The notes beneath the pieces were generated by a model. That model did not search any database, had not been told where the DNA came from, and was given only the letters and a program-made list of their open reading frames with translations. 64,000 nucleotides of DNA, taken from the NCBI GenBank assembly GCA_013399855.1, contig VXAY01001093.1, positions 186,463 to 250,462 on the forward strand. Direction: 5' to 3'. Each line of letters begins with the position of its first letter. The stretch's first letter is position 1. Position numbers and translations under genes: made by a program. Source of the DNA: Oxyruncus cristatus (lineage: Eukaryota; Chordata; Aves; Passeriformes; Cotingidae). Of the stretch, positions 53,401-62,151 are shown piece after piece.

Positions 53401-56400
53401 GATAGCCAGAGTAGTTTGAGTGTACTTTGCTTATATAAGTAAAGATCCAGTCTCCAACCCAGTTAGCACGTAAGCTTCACAAGAGTTTTGGTAAGCACAG
53501 AAGTGGGTAACACTTCTTGTGCTGGCCTCAACAATAACAACAAAAGAAAATAAATTTGTAGTTTTATTAGGAAATCTACACATTCTGTTGTCTCACCTCC
53601 TCCTTCCCTTAAGCCATGTGATAGAACATAATGTGCTACTTTTGTGTTTATTAACTAAAGTGTAAAGCATTCTGCCGCAGGACTGGGTGACTAATTTGTC
53701 CTCATGTTGAAATATATTCTTGTGTGTGATAGAGGGTTGCTGACCAGTTGAATTCTCCTTCAGATCTCTTTCTCTGTCTAAATTTGGGCTATTATTTGGA
53801 TATTTGTTAGTGAATACCAAAAGGTAAGGTTTGGGGAAGTTTTAATGCAAAACTAATGCCCACCCTGTGGCTCCAGTGCAACGTAACAAAGTAATTTTAC
53901 TATTTTTCCTCTCAAGCAAGCATTAAGCAACGTTACCTTTCAACGTATCTTCATTATTCACTTTGCCAAGTACATGGGTGGAGTCAGCCAATAGTCTTCC
54001 TTTTCAACATCTTCAAATATATAATTCTAGCTTGCATATCTGCTCTTACTTATATCGTGAGCATGGCCTGTCATATGACCCAGGCATCTGATTTTGAGGA
54101 TATGGTCTTACAGCACAGTTAAACCTGTGTTAGTAGTGTGTCCAAAAGAGTAGACCTGTTTCTCCCTTTGGGCCACAACTTGTGCTTATCTGGTGTCACA
54201 GCAAACAGGTTCAAGAACTTTACCAGTAGAAGTTTAACCTTGGCCTAAAGGTACAATTTCTAGGATCATTTCTCTGAACCAGTTTACCAGGGCGTAAGTT
54301 ACTATCTGTTTCTAAATGTAGGCTGAGAAAATAGTTGCCAGGGAGGCAACTACAACCACTGATTTCAGCACAGCAGGCTATTAGATTGGCATAGATGCAC
54401 TGTAAAAACCCACCGAGAAATAAGGTGGTGGAATTTGAGTTGCTTCAGTTTGCATAGTTTTAGTTAATTTCTTACGATTCTTCTAATAGAGATTGGTATC
54501 ACTTGTTGAGACTTAAAATGTTTTAATAGTGTTGTTTCTTTGGAGTTTAAGGGGTTTTTAACTGCTTAATCCAATCCAAATGTTTTTTGAAGGTTGATAG
54601 CCAAATTTTCACTTCTATCCTGTAGGCAGTTATGAATGAACTTCTTTATCTTTGTCTCCAAATAGTGGACCTGTATTGTCATTGGCAGTTAGTTCCAATG
54701 GAGAACAGTGTTTCAGTGGTGGTGTTGATGCAACCATCCAGTGGTGGAACATGCCCAGCCCTAATGTGGATCCATATGATACCTATGGTAAGTACCTTTT
54801 AAAACATAACTTATGACCATGGTCTTCAAAATTAATTTTCTGCTTGATGTTAATCTGTTTTCTAGTGATTTTATCATCTAAACTATGTGTTTTCAACTTC
54901 TTGTGTGTGCTAAACATTAGTTTGCTCATTAGTTTACCACAAGTTCCCACTTGAATTGGTGATGTACTTTGTGTAAGAACTGGAATAGGGAAACATAGCA
55001 ATTCCTGAGATTTATACGGTAAAGAAAAAGTTAATCATAACTTTCATTTTTGAGAAGCAAAAAAATTTTGAAACCGAATTCCAACTTTTGAATGATTATT
55101 TATTTCTTCTGATAGAAATTTACCCGAAAACTAAGACAAGACAAATTCTGTTTCTGATTCGCGTCTCAGTTCCCTGTCTTTAGGTGTCTTTAATTTGAGA
55201 TGTCTCTGAAATTAAACAGCTGATAACTGTTTGGAAAACTGTGCATCACTCTCCTGACACTGATGGTGATCATGTCAATGTAATGAGTGGCCTACTGCAA
55301 CACTCAGGCTGCATTATCTGTGGCAGCGAGAGGAGCAGTGGGTGCTGTCTTGCACCAGTTGAGGAAAAGCACTGCACCCTGTCCCTTAAAACCAATATAT
55401 TCTCCAGTTGTGCCTTTCTTCTAAAAATATATTCAATACAGTCCAATTTGTTCTTGCTGGTGGGATTGATGGTATAGTTTTTATGGGCCTCAGACAAAAC
55501 TGTCTCTACTGAAGTGACAAAGTTATTGTTAGAAGGGAAAGCTCTAATAGGACGTTTTCCTTCCTAAAGCATGTTTGCAGGCTCTTGGGTTGCAAGATCA
55601 ACTTGTTTTTTCTAGTTTTCCACAAAACTAAATTTTAGTGATTTACCTGGCTTTGTACCTTTCCATTTATCTTTTTCTCCCACTTCTCTACTCAAAACCT
55701 GGTACAGAATAGATTTAAAAACCCTCTATAAAAGACAACTACAAATTATCAAGGAGATGAAAATAAGATTCTCAAGTCCCCAGCAGAAATTATCTTGTTT
55801 TAATTATTAGGGTGCCTGAGAGTTTTAGAACATACCCTTGTGTCAGCAGAGTATGTTGAGTATAAACAGCATTGAGCATCAGTGTTTAAGTGGAAATCTG
55901 GTTTTGCTAGGTGTTTTTGCACTTCTTGCTGGGGAAGAGCTGTGATCAAGCATCTTTAAGGTGTTGAATTTGGAAGGAAGAAAGAAGAGAGGAAGTAGTA
56001 GCAAGAGTGTATAATTCTAGGAAAAAAGAGAATTTTTAAAGTTGTTTGTGGGGTTTCTTTTCGTTGTCTGGTTTGGTAGGGTTTTGTGGTTTGAGGTTTT
56101 TTGTTTGCTTTTTTCTTTGGTTGGTTGGGGGTTTTTTTGAGAAAGATGGCAGTGGTTGTGCAAACAGACCTCCTGTGTAATATTCTAACTGTTGCACAGA
56201 AAGGGCAGGTGGGGTATACGACTGTTTAATGTGGACTTTGATTTATGTTTACGTACAAGAAATACTTATTTAATGTTTCTTCACTAAAAAGGTTTCATTT
56301 CTGAACTTTTTTTTTTCCAGAGCCAAACGTTCTAGCTGGCACATTAATTGCTCACACAGATGCAGTCTGGGGTCTTGCTTACAGTGGTGTGAAGAATCAC

Positions 56401-59400
56401 TTACTCTCTTGTTCAGCAGATGGCACCATTAGGTTGTGGAACCCACCAGAAAAAATTCCCTGTATTTGCACTTACAATGGAGAGAAAGGTAACTTTTTGC
56501 AGTGGTTTTAAAAATCAGTTGTGAGGCAGCTGATGATGCATCCAGGCTCATTAACTCAGTTTATCCAAATTAGGTAACAGAGCTAAAGGAAGAACATTAA
56601 ATAATCATGGTGCTGTAGCATTACTTTAAAAAAGCAAATTTCTTCTTTAATATTAGAGTATAAAATAAACTAAATGTTTAAACTGTCAAAATTTTAAGTG
56701 TTTCATTCTTTTTAAAGATACTTTTCTCTCTTTCCAGAGCATGGAATACCTACATCAGTTGACTTTATAGGTTGTGACCCTGCTCATATGGTGGCATCTT
56801 TTAACACTGGCAGCACAGTCATCTATGATTTAGAAACATCCCAGTCAGTGGTAATGTTTTCATCACAAATAGAATCTGGTAAGTAAAGCTCTTCTGTAGC
56901 AAGTATCAATCTTGGTTGAGGTGCCTGTGGTATTATATTGTACCTATTATATGATGTAGTAAATGAAAAAATTTTGCTTCTCTTCTGCATTATTTAGTTT
57001 GAAAGATGGTTAGATGCTTAAAGATGCTTGGGAGAAACATGATGGAAAGGTGGTTCAGTTCCTCTATTCCTCTCTCATGAGACCCTGCCTGGAGTGCTGT
57101 GTCTATCTCTGGGGCCCCAGGCATAAGAAAAATGTGGGCCTGTTGTAGCAAGTCCAGAGCAGGGCCACCAAGATCCCAGGGCTGGAGAACCTCTCCTGAG
57201 AAGATGGGCTGAGAGGGGTGGGATTGTTCAGTCTGGAGAAGAGAAGGTTCTTGGGAGACCTTATTGTGACCTTTTAGTACCAAAAGGGGCACACAGGAAG
57301 TGTGGAGAGGAACTTACTAAAAGGGCATGCAGTGGCAGCACAATGAGAGTAGGTTTAGATTAGATATTTGGAAGAAATATCTAGATATTTGGAAGAAATA
57401 TCTAGATATTTGGAAGAAATATCTAGATATTTGGAAGAAATATTAGATATTTGGAAGAAGTGCAGGTTACAAAGCACTGGAGCAGTGTTCAAGATCATCC
57501 CTGGGCGTGTTCAAGATCAGGTTGGATGGGGCTCTGTGCAACCTGGTCTGGAAGAAGGTGCTCCTGTCTGTGTCAGGTGGGGTGGGAACTACATAATATT
57601 TAATGTCCCTGCAACCCAAGCCATTTTGTGACTGTGGATTAGTTGGATTTGAAAGTAGTTAGAGATAGTGAAAGCAAGAGTTATTGTTCTGTAAGCTAAG
57701 ATTTCTTAAGATTCAGTTGTCTGATTTGTATATCAAACCACATTTTTGATTACATAGTCTTGATGTGAAGGATATTAAGTAAATAGATGAATTGAACAGA
57801 ATATTACTTCAGTGTAGAATTCTGTACAGCTTGGAATTAAACATGCTTTCCTATCAAACTTTATAGAAATCCTGTTGCTGCAAGTAAGGTGCTAGAAAGA
57901 TGTAGCTCTTCAAGAGTTAATTGTATGTATCTGATGAAACTCTAGATAGAGGTGTCTTCATTTTGTGAACTTCTGAAAGTGTTTCATAAGGAAAATCTCC
58001 AGTTTCTGGTCACTCCTTTCTGTGAAATGCGATCTAAAAGAATAATGGAAGGGGAAAATTTGCTTCTCTCCTCCAAGTAGTCTGGTTTACTTGATAGTTA
58101 CAGACTTCAGCACAGGTTACAAAACTGTGTAAAAGCTATCTTGTGTAAAACTTGACATTGAAATGAAAAGGAACATCATGATTTGGAGCAATACCTTTCC
58201 TAGTTCTAAAAGTCCTAAGTGGAATCAAGAAAAATTAAGCACAGAAATTAAGGGAACAAGCCTTAAAACACTGATAGCAAGATAAGAAAGTGTTTTCTAA
58301 AAAGTATTCTAAAGACTTCTGAAGGTATTTTAAACCATTCATTGTTTCTTTAAGTTGAAATTAAAGACAAATATTTCTGACAGAATCTGATAGACTGACT
58401 TCAGTTATTTGGATTCTCTAGTCTAGTGGGAGGCATCCCTTCCAACCTGAACCATTCTATGATTCTGTCCCCCCTCTCACCCCACCCGCTGCCCTCAGCT
58501 AAGTAGTTTTTGGTGTGATATGTGCTAAATATATATCACAGATGCTACAGTCTGTTTCTACTTGGCTAGTGCTGTCCTGCAGTACTTGCTTGGTTTCCTC
58601 TCTCTCTCAAGAATCTTTCATGTATGTAAACCACTTGTACAACTTTAACCTTACACTACATTGCCTAGAGTCCACCTCAGCCCCATCCTCTAAAGCAAGC
58701 AGCTATTATTTATTTCTTAGGAGATCCATTGATCCTAAAATATTATTTACGTGATATTAATGAATATGTAATCTAAAGTGTAGTACTGAAAAATTATCAT
58801 TTTAACTTTAACACTTTCTTAAGGCGGGTGAATATTTTTGCTTTTATTTTCAGGTGTACAATCAAATAATCATATTAACAAGGTAGTAAGTCATCCCACA
58901 CTTCCTGTAACTATTACAGCACATGAAGATAGACACATCAAATTTTTTGACAACAAAACGGGTAAGGATAAAGAGAACCTAACTTGTATGTATGAATATT
59001 TTTAAAGAAAGCGGGATGGACAGAGGGGGAATCCATGTGTAGGAAACTTACTAGTGATACAGTCTTACACAAACCGGAACTTTTAGTATTTCTAAGAATA
59101 AACCTCTTTTGGTACCATTATTTCACAGAAAAGGTATCTGTTGCAATTGTGACCTCAGCAGTCAGAAAACACTCTCAAAACAGGCAGAGATAGTTGTGGG
59201 GAACAAGAAAACTGTCTTTAATTTAGAGCTTTCCTAATTTATAGAGTATGTCTGCTGTTTTCTTCCTTTCTTTATCATTTCCATGATTTTAACTCTGCGC
59301 ATGTATCAGTTACGTTTTTCAACTTTCAGCAGTAAAGAACATTGCTTAGTACCTGTCAGGGCAAGAAGTAACACTGAAGTCATTGTAGTAATGGAATCAT

Positions 59401-60641
59401 GTGTTACACTTAAATTTTTGATTAAATTTATAAAAGCGAAAAGGATCTGGAGGAAAGAGAGGGAAGAAGACTATAGGGGAAAATTGCACTGTCTGTCATG
59501 ACAAAAACATAATAATTGTAAAAACAAACCTAAACTTCCCGTTCTTGAAATTATTAGTCACTTCCTGCACGTTACCAAAGTTGGAAGAAAAAAAAATTCA
59601 GGATAAGTTCAATTCAAGCACATGTGCAAAACCCCTGTTTGGAGTTTGTTTGGTTTGGGCAGAGTGGGGGGTGGTGTTCCTGGGGTTTTTGTTTTCCAAG
59701 GCAGAAAGCTGGACATTTTTTTCCCCTTTGCACCTGCCATCAATATATGTATTTGAGTTGTGATCAATAAATATGTTGTAATGATTGTGCTGAAATTAAG
59801 ATTTATTACTTCAAAGAACAAAGATGTAGAATAAGGTGAAAAATTTTGCATGTACAAATAATTGAGTCAAAGACAGGAAACAGATGGTAGGAATAAATGG
59901 TCATTATATTAGCAGGTCTGGAGGCATCAGCAGTAGTTCAACATAATGAGTCATCTGGACAGTATATTGGCAGTGAACTGACATTCATTAATCCAGGTTA
60001 TTAAACATGAAGTCTGACAGGGAAGAACTGAAGCTCTTAATACATTTAATAGCAGGAGAATTGAATTCCGTGTGGATAAAAGGGAAATGATACATATATG
60101 GAAAAATTACCATCATAATATAAAATAGTAATCACTGGGGTGACTAATGGATTAGGATCATTCAGATATTACTGGGATATAAATAAGCATGTTGTCCTAT
60201 ATTGCTTTTAGTGGGATTTTTTTTTTAATAAACAATACTTCACAGGAAATTCACTGTTCATTTTGCTTTTAGGTAAAATGATCCATTCTATGGTTGCTCA
60301 CTTGGATGCTGTCACAAGTCTAGCTGTAGATCCTAATGGAATCTATTTAATGTCTGGAAGTAAGGGGTTTTTTTTTCATATTCTTTATACTCAGTAAATT
60401 TTGCATTTATGATGCACCAGTGTCTGCAAATATAACTTTGTCTTTTGTCTTTTCTTTTTTTTCCAAAACAGGCCATGATTGTTCCATTAGGTTATGGAAT
60501 TTGGACAGCAAGACATGTGTGCAAGAAATAACAGCTCATAGGAAAAAGCTGGATGAATCAATTTATGATGTAGCATTTCATCCATCAAAAGCATATATTG
60601 CCAGTGCAGGAGCTGATGCCCTTGCCAAAGTATTCGTGTGA
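20358..60641 (+). CDS. STRN3: Striatin-3 (SG2NA), exons 2-18, 5'-partial
   Basis: Seventeen exons join in one frame to 2121 nt (706 codons plus TGA). Every junction has matching phase, which strongly supports the model. By family knowledge the product is a striatin-type B''' subunit of PP2A and the scaffold of STRIPAK (with STRIP1/2, MOB4, GCKIII kinases, CCM3 and SLMAP), cytosolic and membrane associated. Visible order, numbered from the first residue present: coiled coil 1-60, amphipathic calmodulin-binding helix around [17 protein letters not shown], acidic [10 protein letters not shown] linker, basic [15 protein letters not shown] helix, conserved GGGKSFIMG segment, then seven WD40 repeats from about residue 368, ending in the family signature [14 protein letters not shown]3 is chosen over STRN and STRN4 from the wording of the linker and last blades ([27 protein letters not shown]). 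Exon 1 (about 90 residues in relatives) lies outside the window. Confidence 0.97.
24114..24126 (-). promoter_or_regulatory. CTCF-like core motif
   Basis: The minus strand reads TCAGTAGATGGCA, matching 12 of 13 positions of the CTCF core CCASYAGRKGGCR (mismatch only at the first base). It sits in a perfect 8-bp inverted repeat (GTCAGTAG-tgccat-CTACTGAC, 24106-24127). The match is seen; occupancy is unknown. Confidence 0.35.
24230..24480 (-). mobile_element. Candidate ERV LTR fragment
   Basis: An abrupt GC-richer block with sequence such as GGCGCAAGTACAAAAAGCGC and CCTGCCCCCAGATCTGCCCC inside an AT-rich intron. In the - direction it carries ATTAAA (complement of TTTAAT near 24266) in the place expected of a U3/R polyadenylation signal, followed by a U5-like stretch. 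I see no gag/pol and cannot define TG...CA ends or a target duplication. It could be another repeat class. Confidence 0.35.
25944..26017 (+). CDS. STRN3: STRN3 exon 3 (end of coiled coil)
   Basis: 74 nt. The first base completes the split Arg, then 24 codons read [18 protein letters not shown] to PTFES, and the last base starts a Glu codon. Acceptor is ctttttcag, donor gtaact. It carries the last heptads of the coiled coil and the start of a flexible linker. Confidence 0.96.
26018..26658 (+). other. STRN3: STRN3 intron 3
   Basis: 641 bp, gtaact...ttttccag. AT-rich unique sequence with a T/C tract near 26495-26515; nothing else seen. Confidence 0.95.
26659..26740 (+). CDS. STRN3: STRN3 exon 4 (calmodulin-binding helix, first half)
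   Basis: 82 nt with acceptor ttttccag and donor gtaagt. It encodes a variable acidic linker ([15 protein letters not shown]) followed by [12 protein letters not shown], the start of the amphipathic helix mapped in rat striatin as the Ca2+/calmodulin-binding site. The helix continues across the intron, and the junction splits a Gln codon (CA|G). Confidence 0.96.
26741..27057 (+). other. STRN3: STRN3 intron 4
   Basis: 317 bp, gtaagt...aactag. Unique AT-rich sequence; nothing else seen. Confidence 0.95.
27058..27237 (+). CDS. STRN3: STRN3 exon 5
   Basis: 180 nt, with acceptor aactag preceded by a pyrimidine-rich tract interrupted by aatgcaa, and donor gtaaga. It completes the calmodulin-binding helix ([20 protein letters not shown]) and continues into [20 protein letters not shown] and a Ser/Lys-rich tail ([13 protein letters not shown]). 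The second half looks disordered. An antisense reading frame of similar length over this exon is a shadow. Confidence 0.97.
27238..27682 (+). other. STRN3: STRN3 intron 5
   Basis: 445 bp, gtaaga...tatgtag. Contains a short AT/TA-rich stretch (about 27395-27435) and a chance sense frame of 64 codons; nothing else seen. Confidence 0.95.
27683..27815 (+). CDS. STRN3: STRN3 exon 6 (acidic linker)
   Basis: 133 nt encoding [19 protein letters not shown], then a run of Glu/Asp ([14 protein letters not shown]) and a basic end [11 protein letters not shown]. Acceptor is tatgtag. The donor is weak: AAA|gtaaaa, with A rather than G at -1 and no G at +5. The choice is fixed by reading frame, because exon 7 must begin in phase 0 with [10 protein letters not shown] 10-bp hairpin and a decoy acceptor lie just downstream (see findings). 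Confidence 0.95.
27816..29452 (+). other. STRN3: STRN3 intron 6
   Basis: 1637 bp, gtaaaa...cttgcag. Starts with a weak donor. A perfect 10-bp stem-loop (27853-27876) and a strong decoy polypyrimidine-CAG (27874-27888) follow within 75 nt. The rest is unique AT-rich sequence. Confidence 0.95.
27853..27876 (+). promoter_or_regulatory. Perfect 10-bp stem-loop beside exon 6 donor
   Basis: AAATTCCCTT-TGAA-AAGGGAATTT: arms of 10 bp with a 4-nt loop, 38 nt after exon 6. It is directly followed by a T/C tract ending CCAG. A role in splicing of exon 6 is inferred from position only. Confidence 0.35.
29453..29594 (+). CDS. STRN3: STRN3 exon 7
   Basis: 142 nt, acceptor cttgcag, donor gtaaga. It encodes [20 protein letters not shown], then [18 protein letters not shown] and ends SSGDGTEW plus one base. 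The [13 protein letters not shown] segment is shared by striatin paralogs. The exon ends in phase 1, so it can splice in frame to exon 8, 9 or 10. Confidence 0.97.
29595..34904 (+). other. STRN3: STRN3 intron 7
   Basis: 5310 bp, gtaaga...gcatgtag. AT-rich, with an (AT)n tract near 29752-29770, a 22-bp tandem duplication (32439-32481) and short chance frames. No retrotransposon recognised. Confidence 0.9.
32439..32481 (+). repeat. Two-copy 22-bp tandem duplication
   Basis: Two consecutive copies of a 22-bp unit (ATTGTTATATATTGTGCTAC plus GT), the second lacking its final base. Identity between copies suggests a recent duplication. Confidence 0.8.
34905..35015 (+). CDS. STRN3: STRN3 exon 8 (cassette-type, basic helix)
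   Basis: 111 nt (37 codons, symmetric phase 1-1). It encodes [20 protein letters not shown] then [17 protein letters not shown], a strongly basic predicted helix. The acceptor is poor: the T-run is separated from atgtag by a purine-rich stretch (aataatatgctgc). The donor a|gtaagt is good. Together with exon 9 it makes 252 nt = 84 codons, the size difference I recall between the long (797 aa) and short (713 aa) human SG2NA isoforms, so it is probably alternatively spliced here too. Confidence 0.95.
35807..36645 (-). mobile_element. Rearranged CR1 LINE with internal inversion
   Basis: The outer parts are antisense CR1: the tail at 35807-35858 (TCATAGAATGGCTTGGATTG, AAGGGACCTTAAAGATCATC) and the body at 36004-36645 (post-RT region, ending near TTGTTCAGGTCCCTCTGGAT). 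Between them, 35867-36000 is CR1 sequence in the opposite (+) orientation (AGAAGTTGTGGATGCCCCAT, GGAAGTGTTCAAGGCCAGG). The inverted piece repeats part of the adjacent body, and the stretch that should join body to tail is missing. Reading frames here, such as 35906-36244, are CR1 shadows. Confidence 0.9.
35867..36057. repeat. 54-bp perfect inverted repeat in CR1
   Basis: The left arm 35867-35920 (TTTAGATTAGATATTAGGAA ... GAGGCACTGG) is exactly the reverse complement of the right arm 36004-36057, with an 83-nt spacer. In the pre-mRNA this would form a 54-bp duplex. Confidence 0.95.
41236..41376 (+). CDS. STRN3: STRN3 exon 9 (cassette-type)
   Basis: 141 nt (47 codons, symmetric phase 1-1). It encodes a split Arg, then [38 protein letters not shown] and HEGARAEE. 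The acceptor attaatttacag has a short, purine-interrupted pyrimidine tract and the donor gaag|gtacaa departs from consensus at +4 to +6. Both ends therefore look weak, consistent with a regulated exon. The Ser/Arg-rich part (SRSPSSR) is a plausible phosphorylated linker (inference). Confidence 0.95.
41377..46392 (+). other. STRN3: STRN3 intron 9
   Basis: 5016 bp, gtacaa...ctttgtag. Unique AT-rich sequence. It holds the longest non-repeat reading frame of the window (42638-43153, 171 codons) and another of 129 codons (42091-42480, in a different frame), neither recognisable. Confidence 0.9.
46393..46526 (+). CDS. STRN3: STRN3 exon 10 (linker before WD40)
   Basis: 134 nt, acceptor ctttgtag, donor gat|gtaagt. 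It encodes [20 protein letters not shown], then [18 protein letters not shown] and ends DADYSYD. The GKSFIMG core is conserved across striatins. It joins the disordered middle of the protein to the propeller, and ends in phase 0. Confidence 0.97.
46527..52574 (+). other. STRN3: STRN3 intron 10
   Basis: 6048 bp, gtaagt...cttttaag. AT-rich, with a T/G low-complexity tract at about 50155-50225. No retrotransposon or gene recognised. Confidence 0.9.
52575..52750 (+). CDS. STRN3: STRN3 exon 11 (WD40 blade 1)
   Basis: 176 nt starting with [18 protein letters not shown] and containing the complete first WD repeat: [13 protein letters not shown] through [11 protein letters not shown]. It ends QKTVPAK plus two bases. 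The acceptor uses AAG (cttttaag). The donor is a GC site, AA|gcaagt. Extending four bases to the adjacent GT (CAA|gtatat) shifts the frame and meets a stop in exon 12, so the GC donor is required for the full protein. Confidence 0.96.
52751..52879 (+). other. STRN3: STRN3 intron 11 (GC-AG)
   Basis: 129 bp, gcaagt...tctttcag. The donor is GC rather than GT and otherwise matches the U1 consensus at +3 to +6. A short intron with a good acceptor. Confidence 0.9.
52880..52927 (+). CDS. STRN3: STRN3 exon 12 (48-nt exon)
   Basis: 48 nt, acceptor tctctttcag, donor at|gtaagt. It completes a Lys codon, then encodes [15 protein letters not shown], the linker and first strand of WD repeat 2, and two bases of Ile. 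It is divisible by three with matching phases (2-2), so skipping would be frame-neutral but would damage blade 2. It lies 129 nt after exon 11. Confidence 0.95.
52928..54665 (+). other. STRN3: STRN3 intron 12
   Basis: 1738 bp, gtaagt...ccaaatag. Unique AT-rich sequence; nothing else seen. Confidence 0.95.
54666..54787 (+). CDS. STRN3: STRN3 exon 13 (WD40 blade 2)
   Basis: 122 nt, acceptor tccaaatag, donor gtaagt. It encodes [20 protein letters not shown], then [10 protein letters not shown] and the inter-blade loop [16 protein letters not shown] takes the WD-dipeptide position. The phase matches exons 12 and 14. Confidence 0.96.
54788..56320 (+). other. STRN3: STRN3 intron 13
   Basis: 1533 bp, gtaagt...tttttccag. 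A G/T-rich low-complexity stretch occupies about 56040-56140; otherwise unique. Confidence 0.95.
56321..56488 (+). CDS. STRN3: STRN3 exon 14 (WD40 blade 3)
   Basis: 168 nt, acceptor ttttttccag, donor gtaact. It encodes [20 protein letters not shown], then [20 protein letters not shown] and [16 protein letters not shown] full WD repeat is visible, with His (AHTDAV), Ser-Ala-Asp-Gly and RLWN signatures. Confidence 0.97.
56489..56737 (+). other. STRN3: STRN3 intron 14
   Basis: 249 bp, gtaact...ctttccag. No feature seen. Confidence 0.95.
56738..56878 (+). CDS. STRN3: STRN3 exon 15 (WD40 blade 4)
   Basis: 141 nt, acceptor tttccag, donor gtaagt. It encodes [20 protein letters not shown], then [20 protein letters not shown] and FSSQIES. 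This is a degenerate WD repeat: VIYDL replaces the WD dipeptide, as is usual for this blade in striatins. Confidence 0.96.
57018..57634 (+). mobile_element. CR1 LINE 3' region with internal tandem repeat
   Basis: Sense CR1 post-RT and 3' sequence: TGAGACCCTGCCTGGAGTGC, TCTGGGGCCCCAGGCATAAG, TTCAGTCTGGAGAAGAGAAG, GTTGGATGGGGCTCTGTGCA and a decayed tail CCAAGCCATTTTGTGACTG. It is diverged from consensus. A 100-bp tandem array replaces the usual single ATTAGATATTAGGAAGAAAT segment. Confidence 0.9.
57361..57460 (+). repeat. 21-bp minisatellite (about 4.8 copies) inside CR1
   Basis: Units of 21, 21, 21, 20 and a partial 17 nt. Each carries GATATTT-GGAAG-AAATATC (the partial one loses the right arm), an inverted repeat with 7-bp arms. 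The first three units are identical. The unit derives from the CR1 motif just before the 3' end. Confidence 0.95.
58421..58468 (+). mobile_element. CR1 LINE 3'-end fragment
   Basis: 48 bp matching the CR1 tail: GTCTAGTGGGAGGCATCCCT, TTCCAACCTGAACCATTC, then TATGATTCTGT. Same orientation as the gene. Confidence 0.85.
58854..58961 (+). CDS. STRN3: STRN3 exon 16 (WD40 blade 5)
   Basis: 108 nt, acceptor tttcag, donor gtaagg. It encodes [20 protein letters not shown] then [16 protein letters not shown], with KFFD in the WD position. It is symmetric in phase (1-1) and divisible by three. Confidence 0.96.
58962..60272 (+). other. STRN3: STRN3 intron 16
   Basis: 1311 bp, gtaagg...gcttttag. Unique AT-rich sequence with chance frames only. 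Confidence 0.95.
60273..60359 (+). CDS. STRN3: STRN3 exon 17 (WD40 blade 6, first part)
   Basis: 87 nt, acceptor ttgcttttag, donor a|gtaagg. It encodes [20 protein letters not shown] then PNGIYLMSG. The codon split at the end (A|GC, Ser) leads directly into [10 protein letters not shown] of exon 18. Confidence 0.97.
60360..60471 (+). other. STRN3: STRN3 intron 17
   Basis: 112 bp, gtaagg...ccaaaacag. Short intron with a long T/C tract. Confidence 0.95.
60472..60641 (+). CDS. STRN3: STRN3 exon 18, coding part (WD40 blades 6-7, stop)
   Basis: 170 nt of coding sequence ending in TGA at 60639-60641. Acceptor is ccaaaacag after a long T/C tract. It encodes [20 protein letters not shown], then [20 protein letters not shown], and the striatin C-terminus [10 protein letters not shown]. 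Blade 7 lacks a canonical WD dipeptide (AKVFV), which is the normal end of this family. Confidence 0.98.
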
Positions 60642-61412
60642 CATAGCAGAACAAACCTGCATCATAACAGCAGGTCTGTTTGGACAAAAAAGAGGGAATG
60701 CGTCACTGCCATCAATTATAAGGTTACCAATAAGACACTACATCTGATCTGCCTGGGTGAAGGCTCTTAAGTGGGGCAGGTATAAGTTGGTGAAAAGTCA
60801 CCACATCTTGAACAATGTCAGGCTCATTCATTTAACTGTAATTACTGTATTTGGGGGGTGGGGACAAATACAAAAAAAGAAAACCAGTATTTGTAGCCTT
60901 GACTGGATATGACCTGAGCGTATGTCTGTTCTTTAGGTGTCTTTAAGCAAACGTGGAGTCTGATCTTACAAAAGATTTTTATTTTGGACTCTGTGTGCTG
61001 CCTTAGGGTTAGGAATGTGGTGCTCTTGTGGGGGGAAGTGAGCTCCAAGAGTAGCTTTCTTTTCATCTCTTAGTAATCTTCTGTTTATCAGTTGAATGCC
61101 ACAGATTCCCCTTTTAAACTTTTATTTTGCTTTAAAGAAAAGGAAATTTAACTTAAAATATTTTAGCATTAGTTGCACAAAATGTTTGGATAAAATTCTA
61201 GTTTTTATAAGTCTTTTTATATATTTAGCCTGTCACAACAGTGCTCAAGATTGTATTGATAATGTTTTTCTGCATTATAGAACCCTAAAACACAGAGATC
61301 TCACTGACCCGCTGCTGTGTAACCACACTCTTCCCTTCTTTTGCCTAATACAGCTCAGCTAAGTCCTTGCTTAAGGATGCTAATTCATCATCATCGCATA
61401 ACTGTCTTCATA

Positions 61413-61418
61413 AATAAA
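61413..61418 (+). terminator. Proximal poly(A) signal AATAAA
   Basis: Canonical hexamer about 770 nt after the stop, followed by a GTGTTC-type G/U stretch about 25 nt on. It would give a short 3' UTR. Confidence 0.45.
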
Positions 61419-62127
61419 GGACTGTAAAATGTGTTCAAATGAAACACAGAAGGGTTAACACCCCCGAATGAACTCTTTAAAAAAAAAAAAATTAATCTTG
61501 GCATCCTATCACTATGTGATATTTTGTACATCTTACTGTATTTACGAGTTTATTTATCAAGGATTACCCATCTTGCTAATGGCCTATTGTTATTTATTTC
61601 ACTTTTTGTTGGTCTTTATATCCTTTTATGTAGTGTGTTAAAGGGCCCTGTATATCTGTTATGGCACTCTTTGAACAGTCTAAAATAGATGAGAAAATGG
61701 GACATTTGATAATCCTAAAGTTGCGAATCAAGAAATTCTTTTTCATCTGGTTAAGTATCTGGAGTGGAGTTGACTCCAAAAAACCAATCTTGTTTCAGAA
61801 CCTTTGGAGTGAAAATTATTTTTATTTACATTTCAAATAGAATACAAAAGTAGTTGATTCAAGATTCATAAATCTGCTGTGTTTTGACTAGTTATTCCCT
61901 GCTTTTATTTTATTTTCCAGATGTGCTTCAGTTTATGGTGTAACTAAAAATTTTGTTTGTGTAATGCATGATTAATACAAAGAAGTATTTTTTCTAGTCT
62001 TCCACAAAACTTTTCTGATCAGTTTGCGAGTTTTGATGAGTTTTGTAAGGTTTCTGTTTTACAAACTATGAATCAGCAAATTTTTAAGATTGTACCACAT
62101 AGCAAAAGTACAGCTGTTGAAAAATAA

Positions 62128-62135
62128 TGTATATA
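62128..62135 (+). promoter_or_regulatory. Pumilio-type element TGTATATA in 3' UTR
   Basis: Exact match to the PUM1/2 recognition octamer TGTANATA in the sense strand, 10 nt before an AATAAA. The match is seen in the sequence; binding is inferred. Confidence 0.4.
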
Positions 62136-62145
62136 AAATGCATAT

Positions 62146-62151
62146 AATAAA
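62146..62151 (+). terminator. Middle poly(A) signal AATAAA
   Basis: Canonical hexamer in an AT-rich context, with a Pumilio-type TGTATATA just upstream and a GTGTACC/TGTATGTTACTG stretch downstream. Confidence 0.45.

Larger units (their letters stand above)
56879..58853 (+). other. STRN3: STRN3 intron 15
   Basis: 1975 bp, gtaagt...tttcag. Contains a 0.6-kb sense CR1 with an internal minisatellite, and a 48-bp CR1 tail at 58421-58468. The rest is unique. Confidence 0.95.
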
